A stretch of 64,000 nt of DNA. Source: Jejuia sp047345485. Its GTDB lineage: Bacteria > Bacteroidota > Bacteroidia > Flavobacteriales > Flavobacteriaceae. Under the pieces are notes generated by a model, which saw only the letters and a program-made list of their open reading frames with translations, was not told the origin of the DNA and searched no databases. The stretch lies in contig NZ_JBLFEN010000002.1 of NCBI RefSeq assembly GCF_047345485.1, positions 186,001-250,000 on the forward strand, in the 5' to 3' direction. This document shows positions 27,993 to 36,704 of this stretch, piece after piece (the first letter of the stretch is position 1; each line of letters begins with the position of its first letter). The translations under genes and the position numbers were made by a program.

Positions 27993-27993
27993 A

Positions 27994-28692
27994 CTAAGTC
28001 GGCTCGTTTAAGTGATCTAAAAACTCTAAAGAATTAGCTTCCATTTGATATACTACTTTATTGGTTCTCACCACTAAATGATTGTATGCAATATAACCAA
28101 CGATACCAACAATTAAACCAGCTACTGTTGTTGTCATTGCAGTATAAAGTCCGCTAGCCAAAGTATCCATTTGTATTGTTCCTCCCGCATTGGCTAGCTC
28201 GAAGATGGCTAGTATCATTCCAATTACAGTTCCTAAAAACCCAATCATTGGGGCTGCACCTGATATAGTAGCCAAAACACTCACATTTTTCTCAAGTTTA
28301 TAAATTTCTAATCTACCAGCATTTTCAATGGCTGTATTTATATCTGCTAAGGGTTTCCCAATTCTTGTAATTCCTTTATCTATTAAACGAGACACTGGAG
28401 AATTAACCTGTACACATAACATTTGTGCAGAGTCAATTTTTCCATTACTAACATGATCTTTTATTTGATTCATAAAATTAGCATCTACGTTTGATGCTGC
28501 TTTAATAGCAAATAAACGCTCAAAATAAATGTAAGTAGCAACTACAAGCAGTAAAAATAAAATAGCAATAATAATTTGTCCTGCAGAACCGCCACTGGTA
28601 ATTAATTCAATTATTGAAAGTGTTTTTTCAACAGATTCTTTATCTACTAATTCTGTGCCTTCTTGGGTGTTTTGTAGTAATATATTAAGCAT
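27994..28692 (-). CDS. exbB: ExbB/TolQ/MotA-type proton channel protein
   Basis: Inner-membrane proton channel energising TonB. There are three transmembrane segments (about 39-58, 136-158, 180-203). The conserved TolQ/ExbB features are the ISGAAPMIGFLGTVIGMI stretch and ALYTAMTTTVAGLIVGI in part in the third helix. It is 232 aa. It is first in the exbB-exbD-tonB-folC group; no obvious promoter consensus was found upstream. Confidence 0.95.
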   Translation of the reverse strand: MLNILLQNTQEGTELVDKESVEKTLSIIELITSGGSAGQIIIAILFLLLVVATYIYFERLFAIKAASNVDANFMNQIKDHVSNGKIDSAQMLCVQVNSPVSRLIDKGITRIGKPLADINTAIENAGRLEIYKLEKNVSVLATISGAAPMIGFLGTVIGMILAIFELANAGGTIQMDTLASGLYTAMTTTVAGLIVGIVGYIAYNHLVVRTNKVVYQMEANSLEFLDHLNEPT

Positions 28693-28785
28693 AAGTTTTA
28701 GGTTAATTGCAACAGTATAACGTATGTTTTATTGCTAAAGTATAATATTTATAGGTTTCAATTCTATTTACGTATCTAAAAAGCA

Positions 28786-28812
28786 AAAAGATTAGCTTAA
28801 CACTAATCTTTT
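28786..28812 (-). terminator. Terminator after nhaD
   Basis: AAAAGATTAG / CTAATCTTTT arms (10 bp) with a seven-base loop, followed by a short T-containing stretch on the minus strand. It separates nhaD from exbB. Confidence 0.7.
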
Positions 28813-28841
28813 AAATTTTATACTAATTTAAATTATTTTAT

Positions 28842-30233
28842 TTAAAACAGTGTTCTTGTTACCATAAAAGCAGCAGCTCCAACTAAAAAACCAGCTAGTG
28901 CTAACCAAGAAATCTTTTTTAAATACCAAAAGAAATCTATCTTTTCCATACCCATAGCAACCACACCAGCAGCAGACCCGATAATTAACATACTTCCGCC
29001 GGTACCAGCAGAATATGCTATAAAGTGCCATAACTCATGATCTATAGGTTCAGTAAACATTCCTAAACTAGCAGCTACTAAAGGCACATTATCAATTACA
29101 GCAGAACCAACTCCTAATAATAGCACTACCAAATCTGATACACCACCTGGATGCATCTCAGTTCCTAATTGCGGTACATTTTCTTGCAAAGAACTAGCAA
29201 AACCAAATAATATTCCCAGAGATTCTAAAGCTGCTACAGCCATTAAAATACCTAAAAAAAATAGGATACTTGGTAATTCTATTTTTGATAATGATTGATG
29301 AACAGGACTATGGTGTGCATGTTCATCATGTTCTTTAGAATCGTGACTAGACATGCTAAATTTAGAGCTGCTATATATTTCAGCAAATGTAGCTACAACC
29401 CCTAAGGACAACATCATACCAACATATGGTGGCAAATGCGTTATTACTTTAAAAATTGGTACAAATATAATAGCGCCTAAACCTAAGTATAACATTGTAG
29501 CACTAAATTTTGATTTGTTTTTATTATCATCCTCAACAATATCTAAATCGCCTTTAAAAGCCGGTAAAAAAGATGCTATTAAAGAAGGCACAACCATACA
29601 CAATAAAGATGGTATAAGTAAATACCCAATTAAATGCCCTGTAGTTACTTTTTTACCAATCCAAAGCATTGTTGTTGTAACGTCACCTATTGGAGACCAA
29701 GCGCCACCAGCATTTGCAGCAATAATTATTAAGCCAGCATACCAGATACGAACACTCCTATCTTTAACTATTTTTTGTAAAATAGATATTAATACAATAG
29801 TTGCCGTTAGATTATCAATAATTGCTGATAATATAAACGCCAATATTGAAAAAATCCATAATATTTTAGATTTCTTTTTTGTTTTAATAAAGTCTTTAAT
29901 AGTAGCAAACCCATCAAAATAATCTATAATCTCAACTATAGTCATGGCGCCTAAGAGAAACACTAAAATTTCAGCAGTTTTACCAAGGTGATGCAATAAC
30001 GTTTCTTCCATTAAATGCATTTTATCTTCACTGGCTAATGCACCAAAATTTTCTAGAAGCATATGTTTACCAGAATCAAACCATTGTGGAAAGCTTTCTA
30101 AACCTAAAGCTATTAGCGCCCAACATATAGCCATCATAACTAGAGCGGGAATTAATTTATCTATTTTTATACTGTGCTCTAAGGTTATGGCTAAATACCC
30201 CATAACAAATACTAAAATAATTGCTGCTTCCAT
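28842..30233 (-). CDS. nhaD: Sodium:proton antiporter NhaD
   Basis: Inner-membrane Na+/H+ antiporter of the ion-transporter (ArsB/NhaD) superfamily. It has about twelve hydrophobic segments over 463 aa. Typical NhaD motifs are AIIDNLTATIVLI, NAGGAWSPIGDVTTTMLWI (in part) and the C-terminal GVGSAVIDNVPLVAAS, containing the two conserved intramembrane Asp-Asn pairs. A histidine-rich loop (HDSKEHDEHAHHS, about 300-312) lies between membrane segments and might sense pH or bind metal. Sodium-based bioenergetics is consistent with a marine habitat. Confidence 0.95.
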   Translation of the reverse strand: MEAAIILVFVMGYLAITLEHSIKIDKLIPALVMMAICWALIALGLESFPQWFDSGKHMLLENFGALASEDKMHLMEETLLHHLGKTAEILVFLLGAMTIVEIIDYFDGFATIKDFIKTKKKSKILWIFSILAFILSAIIDNLTATIVLISILQKIVKDRSVRIWYAGLIIIAANAGGAWSPIGDVTTTMLWIGKKVTTGHLIGYLLIPSLLCMVVPSLIASFLPAFKGDLDIVEDDNKNKSKFSATMLYLGLGAIIFVPIFKVITHLPPYVGMMLSLGVVATFAEIYSSSKFSMSSHDSKEHDEHAHHSPVHQSLSKIELPSILFFLGILMAVAALESLGILFGFASSLQENVPQLGTEMHPGGVSDLVVLLLGVGSAVIDNVPLVAASLGMFTEPIDHELWHFIAYSAGTGGSMLIIGSAAGVVAMGMEKIDFFWYLKKISWLALAGFLVGAAAFMVTRTLF

Positions 30234-30772
30234 AAATTAATATTTAAATAATTTTATATAGTGCTTTTTTAAATACTATGGCACTAATGTTAGTTTTTGG
30301 TTTTTGGTTTATATTTTATTTTTTTTCGATTTCTTTTCTTTGACTAAGAAATGTATTACAAGTACAGTTTAGTTAATTATATTTAAAAGCTATAATAATA
30401 AACAAATGAGAGGTTGTATAATTTGATAAAAAATAAGATATTAAACTCACTTTTAATCTGTATGTTCAATTAATAGATTTAAAATTATTTCTATTCACAT
30501 TCTCCAAATACGTTTATATATTTCTCCAAAAGAGACAAAATTATAGGCCACTAAAGTATTACCCTTTTTTGCAAGAAACAAATGATTTATGTCATCAAAT
30601 ATAAAACCGTTTGTATTTACTAAGCCAACAACAATATCAGTAATCTCAATAACTTTTACCCTCTTTTAAGATTAGCACCCTACTAATAAAGTAACTAATA
30701 TTACAAAAACCTGAATTACAACATATTTACCTTAAATTAAATTAATAATAAATACATCATTCACACATTAAT
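30234..30772. other. Long intergenic region with a possible gene remnant
   Basis: About 540 bases between nhaD and anmK. On the minus strand 30495-30665 is a 56-codon open frame without an ATG near its start (a stop codon precedes it); its translation includes VNTNGFIFDDINHLFLAKKG and looks protein-like, but matches nothing I recognise. The rest is AT-rich with no clear structure. It may be a decayed gene or chance. Confidence 0.3.
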
Positions 30773-31855
30773 TTAGGGCATAAAAACCACACCAGAAGAA
30801 TGATTTTTTTTTGCTCCGGTAACGCTTTTTAAACAATTTACTTCATCACGAAGTTTCAAAATTCCTAAAAAAGCAAAAATTAGAGCCTCTTTAAACTCCA
30901 CAACCTGTCTATCTGGAATAATTATTTTATTGTTACTGTGATAGTTTACACGCTTGATTAAATACATATTATACGCGCCACCACCAGTTATAAAAACAAA
31001 AGCATCCCGTTTTTTATTAATTTCTTTTGAAATTTGAATAGCTATGTGCTCAGAAAAGGTACATAATATATCTTTTATTTCTATCTTAAAATTATTTATT
31101 AGAGGAATAACTTTAGATTTAACCCATTCTAGCCCTAACGATTTTGGATAAGGTTCTCTATAAAAATCTAATTGATTTAGCTTTGATAGTAGATCAACAT
31201 TAATAGTTCCAGATAAAGCTATTTCACCTTTATTATCAAAAGGAAGCCCTAACATATTTGTATAATGATTTAAAACGATATTGACTGGACAAATATCATA
31301 TGCAATTCTCTCATCTTTAAACTCTGAAGAAATATTGGCAAATCCGCCTAAATTAAGACAAAAATCATATTCAGAAAACAACAATTTATCACCTATTGGT
31401 ACCAATGGTGCTCCTTGCCCTCCTAAAGCTACATCTTGAACTCTAAAATCGCAAACAACAATATGTTTTAGCAATTTTGAAATTATTGGTGCATTGCCTA
31501 TTTGATAAGTCAACCCCTTTTTAGGTGTATGTAATGCGGTATGACCATGAGAACATACGGCATCTAGCCTATCAATAGCATTAACCTTAATAAACGTTTT
31601 AATGGTTTGCGCTAAATATTCTGTATAAGTAGTATCTAATTGCCTTAGTGCATCATAAGTTTTATCAACTAAAGTTTTTAAGTTACTCACCCAAAAATCA
31701 CTATAAGCAATTGTTTCTGAGCAAAGTATGTTAAACTTCCACGTATCTTCTAATTTAAATTGCGCATATACTAAATCTATACCATCGAGAGATGTACCAG
31801 ACATTACACCTATAACATTATACTCATCTTTTACCATAGGTCGTAAATTTAACAA
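30773..31855 (-). CDS. anmK: Anhydro-N-acetylmuramic acid kinase
   Basis: Cytoplasmic enzyme that hydrolyses and phosphorylates 1,6-anhydro-MurNAc to MurNAc-6-phosphate in cell-wall recycling. ATP-binding motif GVMSGTSLDGIDL is at about 16-28; further family motifs are CSHGHTALHTP, VCDFRVQDVALGGQGAPLVP (in part), NLGGFANIS and FITGGGAYN. The length of 360 aa is typical. It is divergent from the acyl-CoA dehydrogenase gene with a 77-base spacer. Confidence 0.95.
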   Translation of the reverse strand: MLNLRPMVKDEYNVIGVMSGTSLDGIDLVYAQFKLEDTWKFNILCSETIAYSDFWVSNLKTLVDKTYDALRQLDTTYTEYLAQTIKTFIKVNAIDRLDAVCSHGHTALHTPKKGLTYQIGNAPIISKLLKHIVVCDFRVQDVALGGQGAPLVPIGDKLLFSEYDFCLNLGGFANISSEFKDERIAYDICPVNIVLNHYTNMLGLPFDNKGEIALSGTINVDLLSKLNQLDFYREPYPKSLGLEWVKSKVIPLINNFKIEIKDILCTFSEHIAIQISKEINKKRDAFVFITGGGAYNMYLIKRVNYHSNNKIIIPDRQVVEFKEALIFAFLGILKLRDEVNCLKSVTGAKKNHSSGVVFMP

Positions 31856-31884
31856 TCTGTATTGAAAAATTCACACTAATAACG

Positions 31885-31892
31885 TATATTTG
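31885..31892 (+). promoter_or_regulatory. Candidate -7 box for acyl-CoA dehydrogenase
   Basis: TATATTTG matches TAnnTTTG; a TTG at 31862-31864 sits at about the -33 spacing (20 bases). The gene start is 41 bases downstream. Confidence 0.55.
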
Positions 31893-31932
31893 TAAACATT
31901 TTTTATAAAAAACAACATTTTATTTACGAATT

Positions 31933-33075
31933 ATGAATTTTAACCTTTCAGAAGAATATAAAATGATACGTGACGCCGCTCGCGATTTTGCTCAAACCGA
32001 ACTACTTCCTGGAGTAATTGAAAGAGACAATGCGCAAGAATTCCCCGACGAATTGGTAAAGAAAATGGGCGAACTTGGTTTTATGGGTATTATGGTAGAT
32101 CCTAAATACGGTGGTAGTGGTATGGATACTATTTCGTATGTTCTTATTATGGAAGAGCTTTCTAAAATTGATGCATCTGCATCTGTAATTGTATCTGTAA
32201 ACAACTCTTTGGTTTGTTATGGCTTAGAAGCTTATGGTACAGAAGCACAAAAGCAAAAATATTTAACTAAACTTGCTACAGGAGAGCATGTTGGTGCATT
32301 TTGTTTAAGTGAGCCCGAAGCTGGAAGTGATGCTACATCACAAAAAACAACGGCGATTGATAAAGGCGATCATTATCTTATAAATGGTACTAAAAACTGG
32401 ATAACTAGTGGCGGAAGAGCCGATACCTATATTGTAATTGCGCAAACTGACCGTGATAAAGGCTCTCATGGTATAAATGCATTTATTGTAGAGAAAGGTA
32501 CAGAAGGTTTTCATGTTGGGCCTAAAGAAGATAAACTTGGAATTCGTGGTAGTGATACGCACACACTACAATTTAACGATGTAAAAGTGCCAAAAGAAAA
32601 CAGAATTGGTGTTAATGGATCAGGTTTTAGATTTGCAATGAAAACGCTTTCTGGTGGCCGTATAGGTATAGCTGCCCAAGCTCTAGGAATTGCGCAAGGT
32701 GCTTATGAATTAGCCCTTAAATATTCTAAGCAACGTAAAGCCTTTGGTACAGAAATATGTAACCATCAAGCCATAGCATTTAAGTTAGCAGACATGTATA
32801 CTGAAATTGAAGCTGCTAGACTGCTAGTTATAAAATCTGCCGCAGATAAAGATGAGGGTAAAAACTATGACAAATCTAGTGCTATGGCAAAATTATACGC
32901 CTCTAAAGTGGCTATGGAGCAAACTGTTGAGGCTGTACAAATTCACGGTGGTAACGGCTTTGTTAAAGAATATCATGTTGAACGACTGATGCGTGATGCT
33001 AAAATTACTCAGATATATGAGGGCACTTCGGAAATACAAAAAATTGTTATTTCTAGGAGTGTTTTAAGAGATTAA
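31933..33075 (+). CDS. Acyl-CoA dehydrogenase
   Basis: FAD-dependent dehydrogenase of acyl-CoA thioesters, short/medium-chain class. All three domains are present over 380 aa: helical N-terminus, the FAD signature AFCLSEPEAGSDA (about 117-129) with WITSGG, and the C-terminal ACAD domain with QAIAFKLADM, QIHGGNGF and QIYEGTSEIQ. The catalytic base is expected to be Glu363 in YEGT. It is probably used in fatty-acid or branched-chain amino-acid breakdown. It is a single gene, convergent with the DUF2652 gene. Confidence 0.95.
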   Translation: MNFNLSEEYKMIRDAARDFAQTELLPGVIERDNAQEFPDELVKKMGELGFMGIMVDPKYGGSGMDTISYVLIMEELSKIDASASVIVSVNNSLVCYGLEAYGTEAQKQKYLTKLATGEHVGAFCLSEPEAGSDATSQKTTAIDKGDHYLINGTKNWITSGGRADTYIVIAQTDRDKGSHGINAFIVEKGTEGFHVGPKEDKLGIRGSDTHTLQFNDVKVPKENRIGVNGSGFRFAMKTLSGGRIGIAAQALGIAQGAYELALKYSKQRKAFGTEICNHQAIAFKLADMYTEIEAARLLVIKSAADKDEGKNYDKSSAMAKLYASKVAMEQTVEAVQIHGGNGFVKEYHVERLMRDAKITQIYEGTSEIQKIVISRSVLRD

Positions 33076-33185
33076 ATAAATTTTAAAGTTGAGGATTGAA
33101 TATTAAATAAAATAACTTCTGATTACAAAATAAGAGTTCTACATATAGTAACAAACTATAATACTTTAAAAAACATTTATAATTA

Positions 33186-33794
33186 CTAATCAACCAACGG
33201 TTTTAAATTTATATAACTATAACTAATATCGCCAATGTGTTGAAACGATGTGTCTTTTTTATGCAATTGTCCCCAATCGAAATTATCCGATAAGGATGTT
33301 TTTTCATATTGTTCTATAATGTTTTGAGAAAGTAAGATATATTCATCAAAAGGTATTTTGTTTTTTAACAAACGGTGAGCAGTAATGAGATCTTCTCCCA
33401 TCAGTTTTATATTTTTCCCAATTTGAACTGCACTAATTTTTTCGCCAAAATGTAAAATAACTTTTAAACCTAAAACTTCTGGAATTTCAATACCCTTAGC
33501 TTTATACTTGTATATTTCATCTAATAAGTGTAGTTGTTTGTAAAATTCTGTATAAAATAATCTACACTGGTCTATTAAATCTTTAAATGAAGGAAGACCA
33601 TCCGATTTGTAGAATAAAACGGCATCTCCTTCTATCTCAGAAACTTTTAAGCCTATATTATTAGCATAAATAACTTTATTTAACAAAGCAGGAATTATTT
33701 TAGAACTTAACTCTATATCTACTGCACTCATAAATTCTGTAAAACCACTAATATCAGGAATACAAATTAACGTTGGAGTTGGTTTTTGCTTCAT
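33186..33794 (-). CDS. DUF2652 domain-containing protein
   Basis: A 202-aa cytoplasmic protein. The N-terminal ICIPDISGFTEFM and the later VSEIEGDAVLFYKS resemble the first metal-binding and following strands of class III nucleotide cyclase domains (D-I-S-G-F; G-D-A). The family is annotated as DUF2652 and its activity is unknown. The gene lies 28 bases downstream of a GH3-family adenylating enzyme on the same strand, so the two may be co-transcribed. Confidence 0.78.
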   Translation of the reverse strand: MKQKPTPTLICIPDISGFTEFMSAVDIELSSKIIPALLNKVIYANNIGLKVSEIEGDAVLFYKSDGLPSFKDLIDQCRLFYTEFYKQLHLLDEIYKYKAKGIEIPEVLGLKVILHFGEKISAVQIGKNIKLMGEDLITAHRLLKNKIPFDEYILLSQNIIEQYEKTSLSDNFDWGQLHKKDTSFQHIGDISYSYINLKPLVD

Positions 33795-33822
33795 ATATTT
33801 AAATAATTATAAACCTTGTTTA

Positions 33823-35343
33823 TTAAGATGTAGCAACAAATGATTCCCATTCCTTAAACTTCTCTTCACTCATTACTCGTTCCATTTTAACTTGTCCGCC
33901 TTTTTTCTTTTGACTACCGCTCCATTGAGCAAACACTTCTGGTAAAACTGTTGAGACCTTAACACCTTTTAAGGCTTTAGTTCTAGCAACCTTGTAATTT
34001 TTGTTTGCAGCCTGCAGTAGTTTATCTAATTCTTTAGCCAACTTTTTATCATCAATATTGGTATTAGTACCCAAATACCAATGGTGATAAAAGTTATCGT
34101 CTATCTTAACAGCAGACAATGTAAATTCTGGAATTTCAAGATCAAATTTCTGCTCCATTTCCAGCAATGCCTTATTCATTTTATTCACTGAAAGTTGAGA
34201 TCCAACTACATTTAGAAAAAATTTAGTTCTGCCTGTAATTTTAATTTCAGCACGTTCTACATTTGTAAACTCCACCGTATCACCAATTAAATATCGCCAA
34301 GCACCAGCAACAGTGCTTATAATAAGTACATAATCTTGATGTAATTCTACCTGTGATAGCGGAATTGATGGCGCGTTTTGCTTTAATGAACCGTCAGTAT
34401 TAATGTATTGAGGCTTAAACGGTACAAATTCAAAATAAATACCATTATCAGTTACTAAGCGCATAGCGTCTGTTTCTGGACGTTCTTGAAATGCTATAAA
34501 TCCCTCTGATGCTAAATAAGTATCAATTACAGTAATAGGGTGTGCTAAAAGCTTATTAAAACTTTTTTTATAAGGTGCAAATGCTACACCGCCAGAGGTA
34601 TACACTTTCAAGTTAGGCCAAATCTCATGAATGTTATTTACATTATTATAGGCTATAACTTTTTCTAACATTAATTCAATCCAAGAGGGTATACCACTTA
34701 AAGCGCCAATATCATAACTTTTAGCATTTTCCGCTATTTCTTGCACACGCTCGTCCCAATCGTCAATTTTAGCTATTTCTTTTCCTGGTTTGTAATATCC
34801 TTCAAACCAAAATGGTATTCTACTAGCGCTTATACCACTAATTTCGCCTTCTAAGTTCCCATTGCGTTCATTAAGATCTGTAGAGCTACCTAACATCATA
34901 ATATCTTTTTCAAAAAAAGTTGCTGGTAAATCAAAATTAGAAAGTGCTTCAACCTGTTTTATTCCTGCTCTTCTTATGGCAGCTATCATAGCATCAGTTA
35001 CAGGAATACGTTTACTTGTTTTCCCAGTAGTTCCGGAACTTAGCGCAAAATAATCTGGGTTATCTGGCCATGTTATGTTTTCTTCACCTTCTATAACTCT
35101 TTGCCACCACTCAGCTTTAAGTTTATTATAATCAAAATAAGGGATCGCCTTAGAAAATGCTTTTTTACAATCTTTACTATTAAGTATACTTGCAAAATCG
35201 TAAGCTTTACCAAACGCAGTATTTTTTGCTGTATTTAGTAAATCATTTAAAACCTTTTCTTGTGCATCAATATGATTTACATCTGGTGTTAAATTATCCT
35301 TAAGATGAATTGCGCCTTTTATAAGAGTTCCTTTTATTGACAT
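33823..35343 (-). CDS. GH3-family acyl-adenylating enzyme
   Basis: Bacterial member of the GH3 (auxin-responsive promoter) family, acyl-adenylate-forming enzymes that in plants conjugate amino acids to carboxylates. The phosphate-binding loop is FALSSGTTGKTSKRIPVT in part (SSGTTGKTSK). Further family motifs are YTSGGVAFAPYKKSF (in part), YLASEGFIAFQ and a C-terminal YLIGDTVEFTNVERAEIKITGRTKFF in part (IGDTVEFT, ITGRTKFFLN). The length of 506 aa is standard for Bacteroidota GH3 proteins. Its bacterial substrate is not established. It is between an M48-like peptidase and a DUF2652 gene on the same strand. Confidence 0.9.
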   Translation of the reverse strand: MSIKGTLIKGAIHLKDNLTPDVNHIDAQEKVLNDLLNTAKNTAFGKAYDFASILNSKDCKKAFSKAIPYFDYNKLKAEWWQRVIEGEENITWPDNPDYFALSSGTTGKTSKRIPVTDAMIAAIRRAGIKQVEALSNFDLPATFFEKDIMMLGSSTDLNERNGNLEGEISGISASRIPFWFEGYYKPGKEIAKIDDWDERVQEIAENAKSYDIGALSGIPSWIELMLEKVIAYNNVNNIHEIWPNLKVYTSGGVAFAPYKKSFNKLLAHPITVIDTYLASEGFIAFQERPETDAMRLVTDNGIYFEFVPFKPQYINTDGSLKQNAPSIPLSQVELHQDYVLIISTVAGAWRYLIGDTVEFTNVERAEIKITGRTKFFLNVVGSQLSVNKMNKALLEMEQKFDLEIPEFTLSAVKIDDNFYHHWYLGTNTNIDDKKLAKELDKLLQAANKNYKVARTKALKGVKVSTVLPEVFAQWSGSQKKKGGQVKMERVMSEEKFKEWESFVATS

Positions 35344-35361
35344 TTTATTTTAAGTTTTTTG

Positions 35362-35928
35362 TTAAACAATAACGTTTTGAGACTTAGTGGTCTCTTCATT
35401 AACAAATTCTAAAACTTGCTCTGGTGACACATATAATCGTTTTATTTTTTCTTTATACCTATCTGAAAGTTCTGTATGATTAAGGATATAATTTTTAGTT
35501 GCTAAAATATAATCCTTCATATTGTGCCTAATAGCATATTTATCTGCAGTTTGTTCTGCCTTACGTAAATAAGAATTTGAGAATATATAACCTAAACCAA
35601 AACCAATTAAATTTAAACTACTTCTTGTGTGATAATCCATAATATGCCCTAATTCGTGCCCTAACCAACCAATTAAAACTTCTTTGGGTATATAACTTGT
35701 GTGTAGTTCCATTTTTTTAATATCAAAATGTCTGCTAATTAAAATAACATATTTTCGGTTTTTTTTATTTTTAAATAAACTCAATAACTTAGGTTGTGCC
35801 TTCATTACTGATGCACTCATTTTTTTAGTAAGCTTAAACTCTATTGGCACATCTTTTAATTCGGGATAAAATGATAAAGCTTTAGTTGCTTCATGCTTTA
35901 TATATTCTGGAATTATTTTATTATTCAT
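35362..35928 (-). CDS. M48-like zinc metallopeptidase domain protein
   Basis: A 188-aa protein with HELGH at 91-95 and a downstream EQTADKYA (Glu125, Asp129), the ExxxD third-ligand pattern of M48-type gluzincins. A hydrophobic patch (about 105-118) lies between them, but there are no further membrane helices, so it is much smaller than HtpX or Ste24. It lies 19 bases upstream of the GH3 gene. Substrate unknown; family placement is by motif only. Confidence 0.7.
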   Translation of the reverse strand: MNNKIIPEYIKHEATKALSFYPELKDVPIEFKLTKKMSASVMKAQPKLLSLFKNKKNRKYVILISRHFDIKKMELHTSYIPKEVLIGWLGHELGHIMDYHTRSSLNLIGFGLGYIFSNSYLRKAEQTADKYAIRHNMKDYILATKNYILNHTELSDRYKEKIKRLYVSPEQVLEFVNEETTKSQNVIV

Positions 35929-36029
35929 AACAGACTTTATTTGTAACGTTATACTTTAGAGTAACTTTTACAGTTTACATGTTTTTAATTGCGAGATGTA
36001 ATGCTAATACGAAAAATACGAACTCAAAT

Positions 36030-36058
36030 AAAAAAAGACAGGAGAGGGATCCTGTCTT
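36030..36058 (-). terminator. Terminator after the DUF892 gene
   Basis: AAGACAGGA / TCCTGTCTT arms with a six-base loop; on the minus strand it is followed by a T-rich run. It lies 32 bases beyond the DUF892 stop codon. Confidence 0.8.
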
Positions 36059-36089
36059 CTTTCGTCTTAAAAAACAACGTATTAATCAA

Positions 36090-36569
36090 CTACTTATTTG
36101 ATATTCGCATAATTGCTAATTCATTTAATTTATTATCAGCATATAACTCATGGTTTAATAGGCTTTGCAATAACTCTGCTACTTCAGTATAACCTAATTG
36201 TTTGGCTACTCTGGTCGCAGTACTATAACCTGAAATCTTAAAATACTCTATACGTTGCGCAGAGGCAATCAGCTTCATATCTTTAACATTATCGCAATTT
36301 TCTCTTTCTTTTATTCTATTAAGCTCTTTAACTATTGGCGACATTTTGATACAAACTTCGTCTGGAAAGTTTATTTCTAGTCTTTTACATATATGCTTTA
36401 TGCATTTAAACTGATAATTTGTTTTATCAACTAATTCATTAAAACCTTTTTTTAAACATGGCGTTTTTGATACGTCTATAAGTGTAGGTAACACAACATT
36501 TAACAGTTGTTTTTCAGCTGAATACAAATCTTTTATTTCACTTTCAAACAAATGATGTAATGGACTCAT
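36090..36569 (-). CDS. DUF892 (YciE/YciF-like) ferritin-like protein
   Basis: Predicted four-helix ferritin-like protein of 159 aa. The start LHHLFESEIKDLYSAEKQLL (in part) is the DUF892 signature, with carboxylates (EIKDLYSAE) able to form half of a metal site and later HELYADNKL. YciE/YciF relatives are stress-induced. It fits the surrounding set of stress/envelope genes. Four cysteines (in TPC, FKC, KRLEINFPDEVC, ENC contexts) are unusual for the family. Confidence 0.82.
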   Translation of the reverse strand: MSPLHHLFESEIKDLYSAEKQLLNVVLPTLIDVSKTPCLKKGFNELVDKTNYQFKCIKHICKRLEINFPDEVCIKMSPIVKELNRIKERENCDNVKDMKLIASAQRIEYFKISGYSTATRVAKQLGYTEVAELLQSLLNHELYADNKLNELAIMRISNK

Positions 36570-36704
36570 AATATGTTTTTAGTTTTTATTTGTAAAACTA
36601 AAACACAAAGTAGTGCAATGTGTATTCAATTAATTATAAGATTGTCGCAATCCAACAAAAACGAGGTAAATAGATAAGGAATTGCGGTTATGTAGCCTGA
36701 CAAA

